Positions 5,597 through 12,985 of a DNA stretch of 20,224 nucleotides are shown here, piece after piece (within the stretch, counting starts at the first letter, position 1; each line of letters starts with the position of its first letter). Below the pieces are notes generated by a model. It ran no database searches. It was not told where the DNA came from and saw only the letters and a list, made by a program, of their open reading frames with translations. The position numbers and the translations under genes were made by a program. This DNA is from a virus: the IMG/VR virus record IMGVR_UViG_3300007346_000337, positions 1 to 20,224 of that record. One strand, written 5' to 3'.

Positions 5597-6088
5597 TTAA
5601 AAAGGAATCTCATCATCATTAAAATCATTGAGCTGCTCAACAGTTGGCTGTTGCACTATTGTTCTGCCTTGCTTTGCTCTTTCGTAATTGTTTGGTACTG
5701 TTGAGCTTGATGGTCTATCGACTTCTTGAATGTTGTCATCGCTTTTCTTGTTTCCACCAAGTAATTGCATTTCAGTGCAAACTATTTCTACTGTTTGCCT
5801 TTCATTTCCTTGTTGATCTTTCCATTTATTCGTACGTAAACGACCCTCAACATAAATTTTATTTCCCTTTTCGCAATACTGTCCTACTACCTCTGCTTGC
5901 TTTCCAAAAAATACGACCCTGTGCCACTCTGTAACATCTATATGTTGACCTGTTTGCTTATCTTTATAGCCTTCATTCGTTGCAATGCTTAAATTAACCG
6001 CGGCAGTACCACTTGGCATATAACGCACTTCTGGGTTTTTACCAATAGTGCCTAATACGATTACTTTGTTTACTGTGCCTTTAGCCAT
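5597..6088 (-). CDS. ssb: Single-stranded DNA-binding protein
   Basis: Residues 1-112 are a canonical bacterial SSB OB-fold: MAKGTVNKVIVLGTIGKNPE, then the conserved 'TEWHRVVFFGKQAEVVGQYCEKGNKIYVEGRL' region (given in the family as W-H-R-V-V-F-F-G-K and G-x-x-I-Y-V-E-G-R-L), and R-T-N-K-W-K-D-Q-Q-G. A polar Gln/Asn linker (113-157) leads to the acidic tip DDEIPF, the protein-interaction tail of SSB. At 163 residues it is of normal length. It coats ssDNA in replication and supports RecT-type annealing. It overlaps the HTH gene upstream by 8 bases; AAGGT precedes the ATG. Confidence 0.95.
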   Translation of the reverse strand: MAKGTVNKVIVLGTIGKNPEVRYMPSGTAAVNLSIATNEGYKDKQTGQHIDVTEWHRVVFFGKQAEVVGQYCEKGNKIYVEGRLRTNKWKDQQGNERQTVEIVCTEMQLLGGNKKSDDNIQEVDRPSSSTVPNNYERAKQGRTIVQQPTVEQLNDFNDDEIPF

Positions 6089-6335
6089 TGTCTTTTACCT
6101 TTTCTTTTTTACCTTTATAAATATAATCACCGTATGCTAACAATTCCTCCATAGTCAAAAATCCGTTTGTTACTTCTTCGATCTTATAGGCAAGCTTATG
6201 CGTTATTTTAATATCTCCCTTTAGTGCTAAGTAAATATTATTTACAGCTACGCCAATCGATCTTGCGACACTTGTCATTTTCAATAAGTCAATTTTCTCT
6301 AATATCTTTTCAATTTCTTTTTCTTTTTCATTCAT
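6081..6335 (-). CDS. Cro/YdaS-like helix-turn-helix regulator (84 aa)
   Basis: Residues about 17-60 form a helix-turn-helix: MTSVARSIGVAVNNIYLALK with A23, G27 and the second helix N31-N32-I-Y positions in the usual spacing, followed by KLAYKIEEVTNGFLTMEELL, a pattern typical of small Cro-like or YdaS-like phage repressors. An acidic/basic N-terminal helix (NEKEKEIEKILEKIDLL) may aid dimerisation. It is the first gene of the leftward operon and faces the divergent early control region, so it probably binds operators at 6373-6413 and governs both directions. The ribosome binding site is distant (AAGGA, about 14 bases). Confidence 0.75.
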   Translation of the reverse strand: MNEKEKEIEKILEKIDLLKMTSVARSIGVAVNNIYLALKGDIKITHKLAYKIEEVTNGFLTMEELLAYGDYIYKGKKEKVKDNG

Positions 6336-6372
6336 GTGGCTTTTGTTTCCTTATTGGTTGTCTTTAGATTTT

Positions 6373-6413
6373 AATGCTATCAGTTTTTTTTAAAAAAAGC
6401 AACTAAATGCTAT
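6373..6413. promoter_or_regulatory. Direct repeats, candidate operators of the HTH regulator
   Basis: AATGCTAT occurs at 6373-6380 and again at 6406-6413, 33 bp apart (about three helical turns), separated by a T-run/A-run (6384-6398) likely to be bent. The second copy touches the -35 box of the rightward promoter at 6413. This layout fits cooperative binding of a small phage repressor. Confidence 0.4.
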
Positions 6414-6440
6414 TGATTTATATTATTAATCATATATAAT
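6413..6440 (+). promoter_or_regulatory. Rightward early promoter
   Basis: -35 TTGATT (6413-6418), 16-base spacer, perfect -10 TATAAT (6435-6440). Transcription would begin near 6447, about 27 bases before the first small ORF (6474), and drive the recT-nuclease operon. Confidence 0.6.
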
Positions 6441-6473
6441 GACTTTCGACAAAAACAAAAAAGGATTATAAAA

Positions 6474-6614
6474 ATGGAAAACATAGAAACTAAATTCAAT
6501 AGAATTGTTAATGACATTGAAGCTCACAATAAAAAGCTTGATGAAGTTATAAAAAAATTCATATTCTCCCCTGCTACACTTAATGCAACTGATCTTAACA
6601 ATCTTTACGTGTGA
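6474..6614 (+). CDS. Small helical ORF, first gene of early operon (46 aa)
   Basis: ATG at 6474 with AAGGA 8 bases upstream; stop TGA at 6612-6614. The product (starts MENIETKFNRIVNDIEAHNK) is a charged amphipathic helix, possibly a short coiled coil, followed by a hydrophobic turn (KFIFSPATLNATDLNNLYV). It is the first gene after the early promoter and 8 bases before the next ORF. Small first genes of early phage operons are often host-takeover or regulatory peptides, but the role here is unknown. Confidence 0.55.
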   Translation: MENIETKFNRIVNDIEAHNKKLDEVIKKFIFSPATLNATDLNNLYV

Positions 6615-6622
6615 GGTGAAAA

Positions 6623-6754
6623 ATGGACTTTCAACAATTTAAATTACTGTCAAAACTAGAGCAAAAAAACTATAGCTATTTTTTGAAAGTTTTAAAGATA
6701 AATAGTTTTTCTATTAGTGAATATCAGTTTTTCAAGTATATAGAAAATAAATGA
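6623..6754 (+). CDS. Small early ORF (43 aa)
   Basis: ATG at 6623 with a good GAGGTGA upstream; stop TGA at 6752-6754. The peptide (starts MDFQQFKLLSKLEQKNYSYF) is rich in F, K, S and I and has a helix-turn-helix-like amphipathic pattern (LKVLKINSFSISEYQFFKYI), but it is too short to assign. It is in the early operon directly after the 46-residue ORF. The strong ribosome binding site is the main support. Confidence 0.5.
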   Translation: MDFQQFKLLSKLEQKNYSYFLKVLKINSFSISEYQFFKYIENK

Positions 6755-6783
6755 TTTTTAATACATTTTTACAATATTAATCA

Positions 6784-6812
6784 TTTACTTTAATGTTCTT
6801 TGGTGTTAATAT
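6784..6812 (+). promoter_or_regulatory. Possible secondary rightward promoter
   Basis: TTTACT (6784-6789), 17-base spacer, TAATAT (6807-6812), in the 76-base gap before the 91-residue ORF. The match is moderate; the region is AT-rich enough that chance matches are expected. Confidence 0.25.
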
Positions 6813-6830
6813 AACCATGAAATAAAACAA

Positions 6831-7106
6831 ATGGGAAACAAAGAAATGACTAAACATGAAGCATTAACACAGATTACTTTTGAGGCACTTAATAATGGCG
6901 TTGCTAGTGAGCATGGGGTTCATGACGGTTGCACTGGATTAAAGACGCAATCATGGTATGAAATAGACTACGATGCTTTAGAGAAGTATCTCATTAATAC
7001 GTATGGTGAAGAAGTTGGAACAATACTTAATGATCAATTTGATGACTTTGATATTGAAGAAGCTTTAAGAACATATCATTTTGAAAAATCAAACGGAAAT
7101 ATCTAA
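6831..7106 (+). CDS. Acidic early protein of unknown function (91 aa)
   Basis: The frame starts at ATG 6831, with an alternative ATG at 6846 (MTKHEALTQ). Neither has a good ribosome binding site, so the start is unsure. The product is acidic, with a helical start (HEALTQITFEALNNGVASEH), a Gly/His-rich turn (GVHDGCTGLKTQSW) and two acidic helices (YDALEKYLINTYGEE, FDDFDIEEALRTYHF). It lies directly upstream of recT in the same operon, a position often held by small recombination or anti-host factors. No family is recognised. Confidence 0.6.
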   Translation: MGNKEMTKHEALTQITFEALNNGVASEHGVHDGCTGLKTQSWYEIDYDALEKYLINTYGEEVGTILNDQFDDFDIEEALRTYHFEKSNGNI

Positions 7107-7139
7107 AAATTAAATTCAAAACTAAATAAGGTGGTTAAG

Positions 7140-8090
7140 ATGGCGAATATACAAGTTAGTAATAACGCAAATACACTAAAAAACATAATAGCTAGCGTAA
7201 AAAATAGATTTCAAAATATTTCAGTTAACGATCCAAACAAATACAACAGAGAAGCTAATTTTGCAATGCAAGCAATTTTAGCAAACCAGTTCACTTTAGA
7301 TTGTGCATTAAAAAACCCTGATAGTGTAGCTAACGCAATAATAAATATTGCTTCACTTAGAACAACTTTAAACCCTGCTGAAAAAAAAGCTTATCTTGTT
7401 CCTTATTCAGGTAAAAACCCTAGAATTGATCTTCAAATTAGTTATATGGGATTAATTGATCTTGCTATAACTGACGGTGCGATTATGTGGGCTAAGTCTG
7501 AGATAGTTTATAGTAATGATGATTTTATTTTGACTGGTCTTGATACTCAACCGATACATAAATTTAACCCTTTCGCAAAAAAAGAAAATAGAGGAGAAGT
7601 TGTAGGAGTTTATTGTGTTGCTAAAATGCAAAGCGGTGATTATATAACTGAAACAATGAGTGTTGAAGAAGTTGAATCCATAAAAATGAGAAGTAGCGCT
7701 GTAAAAAGCGGTAAATCTTCTCCGTGGGATACTGATTATAATGAGATGGCTAAAAAAACAGTTATCAAACGAGCATCAAAATTATGGAAAGGATCAAAAA
7801 CATTAAGCAACGCAATACAGTATTTAAATGATGATTGTGGAGAGGGAATTATAATTGATCAAGATAAACAACAGAATTCAGTAAGTGAAAGTAGAAACCA
7901 AAACTTTCACCGTGATTTTATAGAAATCATAAAAGAAAAATGCAAAGAAACTGACATAAACCCAACTGACTTTGCAGGATTCATGGACTTTAAAAGCTTC
8001 CAAACAGTTGAAGAGTGGCAGCATGTAGTTGATAACTTTGACCAGTATAAAACTGATTACATCAAAGCAATCGTTAGTGATGAGGAATAA
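7140..8090 (+). CDS. recT: RecT-family ssDNA annealing protein (316 aa)
   Basis: The frame is open from a GTG at 7131, but AAGGTGG 5 bases before the ATG at 7140 marks the start. RecT/Bet-superfamily hallmarks are present: an N-terminal 'F...I..I' region, 'NPDSVANAIINIASLRTTLNP' (the family's S-x-x-x-A-x-x-x-A-x-L-x-L-x-P element), 'KAYLVPYSGKNPRIDLQISYMG' (P-x-x-x-x-x-x-L-Q-I-S-Y-K-G in family form), and later 'SSPWDTDYNEMAKKTVIKRA', the conserved P-W-x-x-x-x-x-E-M-x-x-K-T-x-x-R motif. It anneals complementary single strands during phage recombination. The nuclease partner starts 6 bases after its stop. The C-terminal 70 residues are extra and variable. Confidence 0.93.
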   Translation: MANIQVSNNANTLKNIIASVKNRFQNISVNDPNKYNREANFAMQAILANQFTLDCALKNPDSVANAIINIASLRTTLNPAEKKAYLVPYSGKNPRIDLQISYMGLIDLAITDGAIMWAKSEIVYSNDDFILTGLDTQPIHKFNPFAKKENRGEVVGVYCVAKMQSGDYITETMSVEEVESIKMRSSAVKSGKSSPWDTDYNEMAKKTVIKRASKLWKGSKTLSNAIQYLNDDCGEGIIIDQDKQQNSVSESRNQNFHRDFIEIIKEKCKETDINPTDFAGFMDFKSFQTVEEWQHVVDNFDQYKTDYIKAIVSDEE

Positions 8091-8096
8091 CAAAAA

Positions 8097-8717
8097 ATGA
8101 TAATTCATGATGTGGATCAAAAAAGCGATGAATGGAATGCACTAAGGATTGGAAGAATCACTGGCTCAATAATGCACAAGTTCATGACTAAAAGCCGTAA
8201 AGGTGACGGATTAGGCGAAACGTCTTTAAACGCTGTTTACGAGATTATGGCTCAACGATTAACTGGAATTGATGAAACCCCAGACTTATCTAAAAATATT
8301 CACATACAGCGCGGTAATGAGCTAGAACCACGCGCGATTGCTGAATATGAGATAGAAACGTTTAACGTTGTAAAGCAAGTTGGATTTATTGAGATTGATC
8401 ATTTAGTTGGTGGATCACCAGACGGGTTGGTTGGTGATGACGGTTTAATTGAAGTTAAATGCAAAAACAATGCCAACCATTTAAGATCAATAATAGATGC
8501 AAGAAACGGAATAATAGACAAAGCACACGTTATTCAAATGCAATTCTTGATGTGGATTACTGATAGAAAATGGTGTGACTATGTTTTATACAATGAAAAC
8601 TTTAAGCAATCAGGTGACTATAAATGTTTAGAAATATCAAGAATTGAGCGCGATGAATTGATAATAGAACAAATAAAAAACGCGTGCAACAATGTACGTA
8701 TAATTTTAAATAATTAA
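8097..8717 (+). CDS. YqaJ/lambda-exonuclease-type PD-(D/E)XK nuclease (206 aa)
   Basis: Catalytic core elements are all present: 'IGRITGS' near 18-24, 'QRGNELEPRAI' near 71-81 with E77, 'VGGSPDGLV' with D109, 'LIEVKCK' with E119 and K121, and a helix with H-V-I-Q-M-Q (about 144-149). This is the YqaJ-like viral recombinase family related to lambda exonuclease, which resects duplex ends so that RecT can anneal the strands. GAGGA precedes the ATG. The length is normal. Its stop codon overlaps the stop of the tail-fibre gene on the other strand (8714-8717). Confidence 0.92.
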   Translation: MIIHDVDQKSDEWNALRIGRITGSIMHKFMTKSRKGDGLGETSLNAVYEIMAQRLTGIDETPDLSKNIHIQRGNELEPRAIAEYEIETFNVVKQVGFIEIDHLVGGSPDGLVGDDGLIEVKCKNNANHLRSIIDARNGIIDKAHVIQMQFLMWITDRKWCDYVLYNENFKQSGDYKCLEISRIERDELIIEQIKNACNNVRIILNN

Positions 8718-9622
8718 CCTGATATTTCTTTAATATATATGTGTGATTTCCTTGCCCCGCCAAGGAATCTAGAGCCAGTAACACTAGAGTTTACATATAA
8801 AGTACCACCTGTTGCTGGGTCAACTCCTATTCTGATTGAAAATGTTGTTGAACTCAAACTTGAAACATTCACAAATGACTTAATATAGTAATTACCTCCT
8901 GATGAAATTTGAAAATTTGTGAAATAACTAGATGATATAGCATCATTAGATAAATTTGAAAAAAGCGACAAAACTCCACCTGTTCTTGATGACTGAGAGA
9001 ATAAAATTTCAGCGTAGCATTCAATTTCTAATATATTTGATAGACTTTTAGGCGTTATATTTGCGCTTAATATCTGATCGCCCTCTGTTATTTGTGGTAT
9101 CGTGTCATCTGTTGGAACTTGATTTGTTATCGTAAATGGTGTTGATGATGTTGCGATAACATTTTGAATTATTGAACCTTTGAAAGTGTTTAAAAGAGTA
9201 AAACTATCACCACTTGATGAATAAATGCATTCATATCTATTATTAGCTATAATATCACCAGAAGAAAGATTGCTACCATTCTCTTTTAACAATGACTTTG
9301 CACCTAATCCTGACAAGTTTATTGTTGTCGCGCCAGTGTTTGTTGCTGCTGATTTGAAAATCACTTTTATCCCATCCCTTAAGCTTGTTGGATCAGGGTT
9401 GTTACTATTTGATAGTACAATATTATTTGCAGTTCCTGAGTCTGTATAAAACCCTGCATTCATTCCAAGGTCAATAATTGCACGTGAAGCTTGGTTGGTA
9501 AAATTACCATCTAATGCTTGCCCGCTTGATGTAATTATTGTCTGTGTTTCTAATGGTATCTGGTTAAAGTCTGCTGCTGCTAGACTTGTTAAGCCGTCTG
9601 TTTGCGTTGGTATTTGTTTCAT
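8714..9622 (-). CDS. Tail fibre / receptor-binding protein (302 aa)
   Basis: The N-terminal region (about 1-55) has the phage tail-fibre attachment pattern: DFNQIPLETQTIITSSGQAL followed by D-G-N-F-T-N-Q-A-S-R-A-I. Residues 60-150 are Ser/Thr/Asn-rich with GATTINLSGLGAKSL, typical of fibre shafts. The C-terminal part (about 190-302) is a beta-rich head ending SHIYIKEISG. It would recognise the host surface. It is the last gene of the tail module after the gp48-like gene, as in Mu. AGGAG precedes the ATG. No fibre-assembly chaperone gene follows; transcription runs straight into the opposing nuclease gene. Confidence 0.82.
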   Translation of the reverse strand: MKQIPTQTDGLTSLAAADFNQIPLETQTIITSSGQALDGNFTNQASRAIIDLGMNAGFYTDSGTANNIVLSNSNNPDPTSLRDGIKVIFKSAATNTGATTINLSGLGAKSLLKENGSNLSSGDIIANNRYECIYSSSGDSFTLLNTFKGSIIQNVIATSSTPFTITNQVPTDDTIPQITEGDQILSANITPKSLSNILEIECYAEILFSQSSRTGGVLSLFSNLSNDAISSSYFTNFQISSGGNYYIKSFVNVSSLSSTTFSIRIGVDPATGGTLYVNSSVTGSRFLGGARKSHIYIKEISG

Positions 9623-9625
9623 TTT

Positions 9626-10333
9626 TTAAACTCCTGTTATTATTAAATTTTCGCCTGACTGTGTTGTTAGCATATCTCCTTCTTGATCTACCAAATCAAA
9701 TATATTTGAATCTGAGAAAGAGTAAAAAACTCTACAATTTGCAGGAATTAATGTTTCTATAAAGCATTTTACATCATTTATGTATGATTCACCTGAAAAA
9801 AACCAAGGGAAACTTACAGGAAATAAGTTTGCATCTGTAAAATCAATAAATTTTATATTTAAAGTGTGAGCTGCTGCTAGAGTTGTGCCAAAAAAACACC
9901 ACGGGAAACTAGCAGGGAAAACACCACATTCAAAACCAGTTTCACACTTTACTGTAATACCAAGTGCTGCAATTACCTCTACTAAATCTTCGCAAGTCTG
10001 CGTACCAATTGCTAAAAGTTTTGCATAAATCTGGTTACGTCTTCTCTCAATACTAACGCTAGTTTTAAAGCAACCAGATTCTGGTATGCCAAGCATTCTC
10101 TCGTATTCTTCAATATACTTAGTTGTAGTTTGCGCGTCATATTCGCATATAGTCTCATTTAACTTTGAGCTTATTAAGATAAACTCATAAGCTTGTGATT
10201 TTATAAACTTATAAAGATTTGTGCTTATATTGTCTTTTGCAATTAAAGCCTTGCCACTTGGCAAATACTTTGCGAGTAATCGTGCTTGCTGATCTGCTGT
10301 AAGTATCTCGAATAAATTGCATAAATCACTCAT
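9626..10333 (-). CDS. Mu gp48-like tail protein, DUF2313 / YmfQ family (235 aa)
   Basis: Family features: N-terminal LLAKYLPSGKAL, a central 'TTKYIEEYERMLGIPESGC' block (E-x-x-L-G-I-P), 'SIERRRNQIYAKLLAIG' (the conserved R-R-x-x-I-x-A-x-L motif) and 'VIAALGITV'. The family forms the inner baseplate tip next to gp47 in Mu-type tails. An 11-residue motif, FPASFPWCFFG (139-149), recurs as FPVSFPWFFSG (171-181). The C-terminus ends with DMLTTQSGENLIITG, a known style of tail-protein ending. The start overlaps the gp47-like stop by 4 bases. Confidence 0.85.
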   Translation of the reverse strand: MSDLCNLFEILTADQQARLLAKYLPSGKALIAKDNISTNLYKFIKSQAYEFILISSKLNETICEYDAQTTTKYIEEYERMLGIPESGCFKTSVSIERRRNQIYAKLLAIGTQTCEDLVEVIAALGITVKCETGFECGVFPASFPWCFFGTTLAAAHTLNIKFIDFTDANLFPVSFPWFFSGESYINDVKCFIETLIPANCRVFYSFSDSNIFDLVDQEGDMLTTQSGENLIITGV

Positions 10334-11703
10334 AAGAAAGTTACCGTGCCAAGCGTTGTTATCTCACCATCGTTGACTGTAATGTTAGCAACTGGTTCTG
10401 TTATTGTGTAATCTTCTAAAGATTCTCCCGTGACCGTGTCAACAGTTTGTAGAATCGCAAAGTTTAAATCATTCAAAGTAATCGTGCCGTCTGTTTCAGT
10501 ACCTGTATTCACGCCATTCATATCGTTTGAACCTCTGAAAAACTGCCTTAGATTCTCTTGTATAGAAGTTCTCATTGTTGTTGTGTCTGGTGATATACTC
10601 GTAAATGTGATATTAACAGGTACAGCAACAGGTGCTTCAACAAATACGTTTGCAGATATAGTTGTCATTGGTGCAATTGTCATTATTGATGTTTTAACAT
10701 CTGATATTGCAGTGCCATCAGGTATTATTGTGCTTTCGTCATCTTTTACAAAGTAAACAGTGACAAATCCAGCATTGTCTTTGTTATATGTTCCGCTTGT
10801 CGTGCTTTGTGTTGCACGCATTACAAACACTCTTGTAACACCACCAACTTTAAAAGCTTGTCGTCTTATTGATTCCTCATTGAACTGTGCAACGGGATTT
10901 TGCCAAGCGTCTATAACGCGTGATCTATAACTATCTGTTGTCTCTTGATCTGAACCACCAGAAAGTCTATCTAAAGTAACATATGCGCTATTATTTACAC
11001 CGCTTATTGTTGTTTGTAATTGAAGTTTACCCCCGCTTGATACATTGGTATTTGATCCGCTTTGGTCGCATTGAACTTTTATTGTTGCAACATTAAATGC
11101 AGCCGCTATTGTCGTTGCAGTTGTCGCAGGGCTTGTTGTGGTAGGATCAACTGAATAAGTTGCTTCTAGTGTGTTTGTTACTGTTACTGTGTGCGTACCA
11201 TTGTAAGCTGTTTCATTTGCACCAGATACAGTTATTTGTACACCAGTTGCCAAACCATGATTATTCGCAAAAGTAATTGTAGCAATGCCGCCAGATTGAG
11301 TTATCTGTGAAACTACAACGTTATTTGCAGATAAAACACCATCTGCTAGCGTTTGAAATGTAAAATCTGAAAATGACAAATTTGTGCCACTTGGAATCTG
11401 TGTTCCCGCTGTGCTACCACTGAAAACAACATTACCACTTGATGACGTTGGCAAAGTTTGCTCAATGTTCTGCAGTTCTGCAAAGTAGTCTAAAAATGTT
11501 CCTGTTGCTGTTTGTGGAAAAAATTGCTTTTGCTGCTCTTCAACAAGCTTATAAACGTCAAAATTTCTATATCCATAGGCTGTCACAAGCGCATTTAATA
11601 AACTATTTTTTAAAAATGGGTTAGCAGTTGGCAGCTCGTTTTGCACGTCTGCTTTTAGTCTGTTAACTACTTCTTGTGCATTGCTTGGAAAGTCTACAGC
11701 CAT
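10330..11703 (-). CDS. Mu gp47-like baseplate J protein (457 aa)
   Basis: The N-terminus (NAQEVVNRLKADVQNELPTA) and 'NPFLKNSLLNALVTAYGYRN', then 'TATGTFLDYFAELQNIEQ', are standard for baseplate J-like wedge proteins. 'GGSDQETTDSYRSRVIDAWQNP' with 'RRQAFKVGGVTRVFV' is the conserved central part, and the C-terminus has the usual 'LNDLNFAILQTVDTVTGESL'. Between about residues 132 and 200 is an added beta domain (GIATITFANNHGLATGVQIT, then Y-N-G-T-H-T-V-T-V) that resembles the small FCCH-like domain found in many tail proteins. The stop of the gp46-like gene abuts the start; AAGGAG precedes the ATG. Confidence 0.9.
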   Translation of the reverse strand: MAVDFPSNAQEVVNRLKADVQNELPTANPFLKNSLLNALVTAYGYRNFDVYKLVEEQQKQFFPQTATGTFLDYFAELQNIEQTLPTSSSGNVVFSGSTAGTQIPSGTNLSFSDFTFQTLADGVLSANNVVVSQITQSGGIATITFANNHGLATGVQITVSGANETAYNGTHTVTVTNTLEATYSVDPTTTSPATTATTIAAAFNVATIKVQCDQSGSNTNVSSGGKLQLQTTISGVNNSAYVTLDRLSGGSDQETTDSYRSRVIDAWQNPVAQFNEESIRRQAFKVGGVTRVFVMRATQSTTSGTYNKDNAGFVTVYFVKDDESTIIPDGTAISDVKTSIMTIAPMTTISANVFVEAPVAVPVNITFTSISPDTTTMRTSIQENLRQFFRGSNDMNGVNTGTETDGTITLNDLNFAILQTVDTVTGESLEDYTITEPVANITVNDGEITTLGTVTFL

Positions 11704-12168
11704 TTAAAATGCTCCTTGTGTGTTTTGCCACAACTTGTAAGAGTAAGATGTTTTACTGTTATCAAGTAATACGCCCACTATGTTTATTGTAACATTGCTG
11801 CTACTTATTGTAGCTGACGTTATGACATTTTTTAAATAACCGTCGTCAATAAACCACTGAAGAGCATCATTTGTGTATGTGATTGCTAGATTACGCGTAT
11901 TGTAATTAATTCTAGCTTGATCTAATAGCCAAAGCTTTGATCCATGTTTGAAACCATCATCTGCTGTTATCTCGTCACCTATCCATCCCCTGCGCCTAAC
12001 AGGGTCTGATTGTTCTGCTTCTGTGACTCTTTTATCAGTAAAAAGGCTCATTGTTAGCGATGTCTCTAAACCTGTTACTGTCTCAAAGTCTCCAGTGTTT
12101 GAAAAATCAATATCATAGAAAAGTGCATCATTTTTTTTACTTAGAGCAATATCAACAATATTTGCCAT
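11704..12168 (-). CDS. Mu gp46-like baseplate protein (154 aa)
   Basis: The family signature 'VRRRGWIGDE' followed by 'GSKLWLLDQARI' identifies the phage GP46 family. 'TVTGLETSLTMSLFTDKRV' before it is also typical. In Mu-type tails this small protein is the wedge/sheath-initiator component, encoded between spike and baseplate J, exactly the position here. CAGGCGGG precedes the ATG. A 100-base gap with a hairpin (12235-12259) separates it from the spike gene. Confidence 0.88.
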   Translation of the reverse strand: MANIVDIALSKKNDALFYDIDFSNTGDFETVTGLETSLTMSLFTDKRVTEAEQSDPVRRRGWIGDEITADDGFKHGSKLWLLDQARINYNTRNLAITYTNDALQWFIDDGYLKNVITSATISSSNVTINIVGVLLDNSKTSYSYKLWQNTQGAF

Positions 12169-12234
12169 GTTTCCCGCCTGTATTTTTTAACTGTATATAT
12201 TTTAGCACCAACTCTTAACTTTTGGTAATTGTTC

Positions 12235-12259
12235 AACTTGTAAGTAATGCTTACAAGTT
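12235..12259. repeat. Perfect 10-bp hairpin between spike and gp46 genes
   Basis: AACTTGTAAG (12235-12244), loop TAATG, CTTACAAGTT (12250-12259). It starts 9 bases after the spike stop on the transcribed minus strand, where it is followed by GAACAATT and not a T-run. It is therefore not an obvious leftward terminator; it could stabilise or process the mRNA. On the plus strand a run of Ts (12265-12270) follows. Confidence 0.5.
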
Positions 12260-12268
12260 ACTTATTTT

Positions 12269-12985
12269 TTAGTTCTTCGGAGGATCAGAGTCACCACTTG
12301 GTGTACTGTGCCTATGCGTACTTAGGTTAATTCCACCAGTTGTTGTTAATGATCCAACGCTTGAAATATTTTGACCACCCATGTTAATGCCGCTTGTCAT
12401 GTTTGCAGCACCACCGCCACTTCCTGAATAGCTTGGCGCCTGTATTGGTACGCTTGACGTCAGTAAGCTGCTAGTTAAAACAACAGTTGCACCACCGACT
12501 TGCAAAGTAATTTTACTTGGGCTTGTGATTTTAACTTCACCTTGTGAATTAACTTCAACATTCCCTGTTATGTTGCTAGTCATCTTTCCGCTTGCGGTTA
12601 TTGTTATATCTTGCGCTATGTTCTCAAACAAATTACCAACGCTCGTTATCGTTATATCACCGCTTGATTGGTAGTAAGTATTACTTGTGGTGATAAAGTT
12701 ACCTGTTTTTACTTCACCAGACTGTAGATTTTTAAATCTTAATTTTTGATTAACAGGAATGCCAGCAACATTGGCGTTAGAGTCATTTATATTAAAAGTT
12801 AATACTTGCGATGTATCAACAGGTGCATTTGCGCTAAAACCGTAAGGATAAGCCGCATATACAGGGTACTGTTTATCGTTTTTGGATACTGTGACTATAT
12901 GCCTGTCTCCACTGTCATCGGTCGGTAGCGAAACATAGCCAAGTCTTACCATGTTTTTAAGTCTGTTTAATATTTTCTCAAACAT
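12269..12985 (-). CDS. Mu gp45-like baseplate spike (gpV type, 238 aa)
   Basis: The frame is open from 13027, but the ATG at 12985 overlaps the hub stop by only 8 bases and yields the expected start (MFEKILNRLKNMVRLGYVS). An OB-like domain covers the first about 100 residues (DRHIVTVSKNDKQYPVYAAYPYG). A beta-helix needle of short 'ITITSVG', 'ITITASG', 'VEVNSQGEVKITSP' strands follows. The C-terminal tip contains THRHSTPSGD; the H-x-H at 224-226 is the iron-binding tip motif known from Mu gp45 and P2 gpV. It punctures the outer membrane. It is encoded between hub and gp46 as in Mu. Confidence 0.9.
   Translation of the reverse strand: MFEKILNRLKNMVRLGYVSLPTDDSGDRHIVTVSKNDKQYPVYAAYPYGFSANAPVDTSQVLTFNINDSNANVAGIPVNQKLRFKNLQSGEVKTGNFITTSNTYYQSSGDITITSVGNLFENIAQDITITASGKMTSNITGNVEVNSQGEVKITSPSKITLQVGGATVVLTSSLLTSSVPIQAPSYSGSGGGAANMTSGINMGGQNISSVGSLTTTGGINLSTHRHSTPSGDSDPPKN

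Noticed and set aside
12235-12270. Leftward terminator at the hairpin after the spike gene
   Set aside because: On the minus strand the stem is followed by GAACAATT, with no T-run; gp46-like and later tail genes must be transcribed through it.
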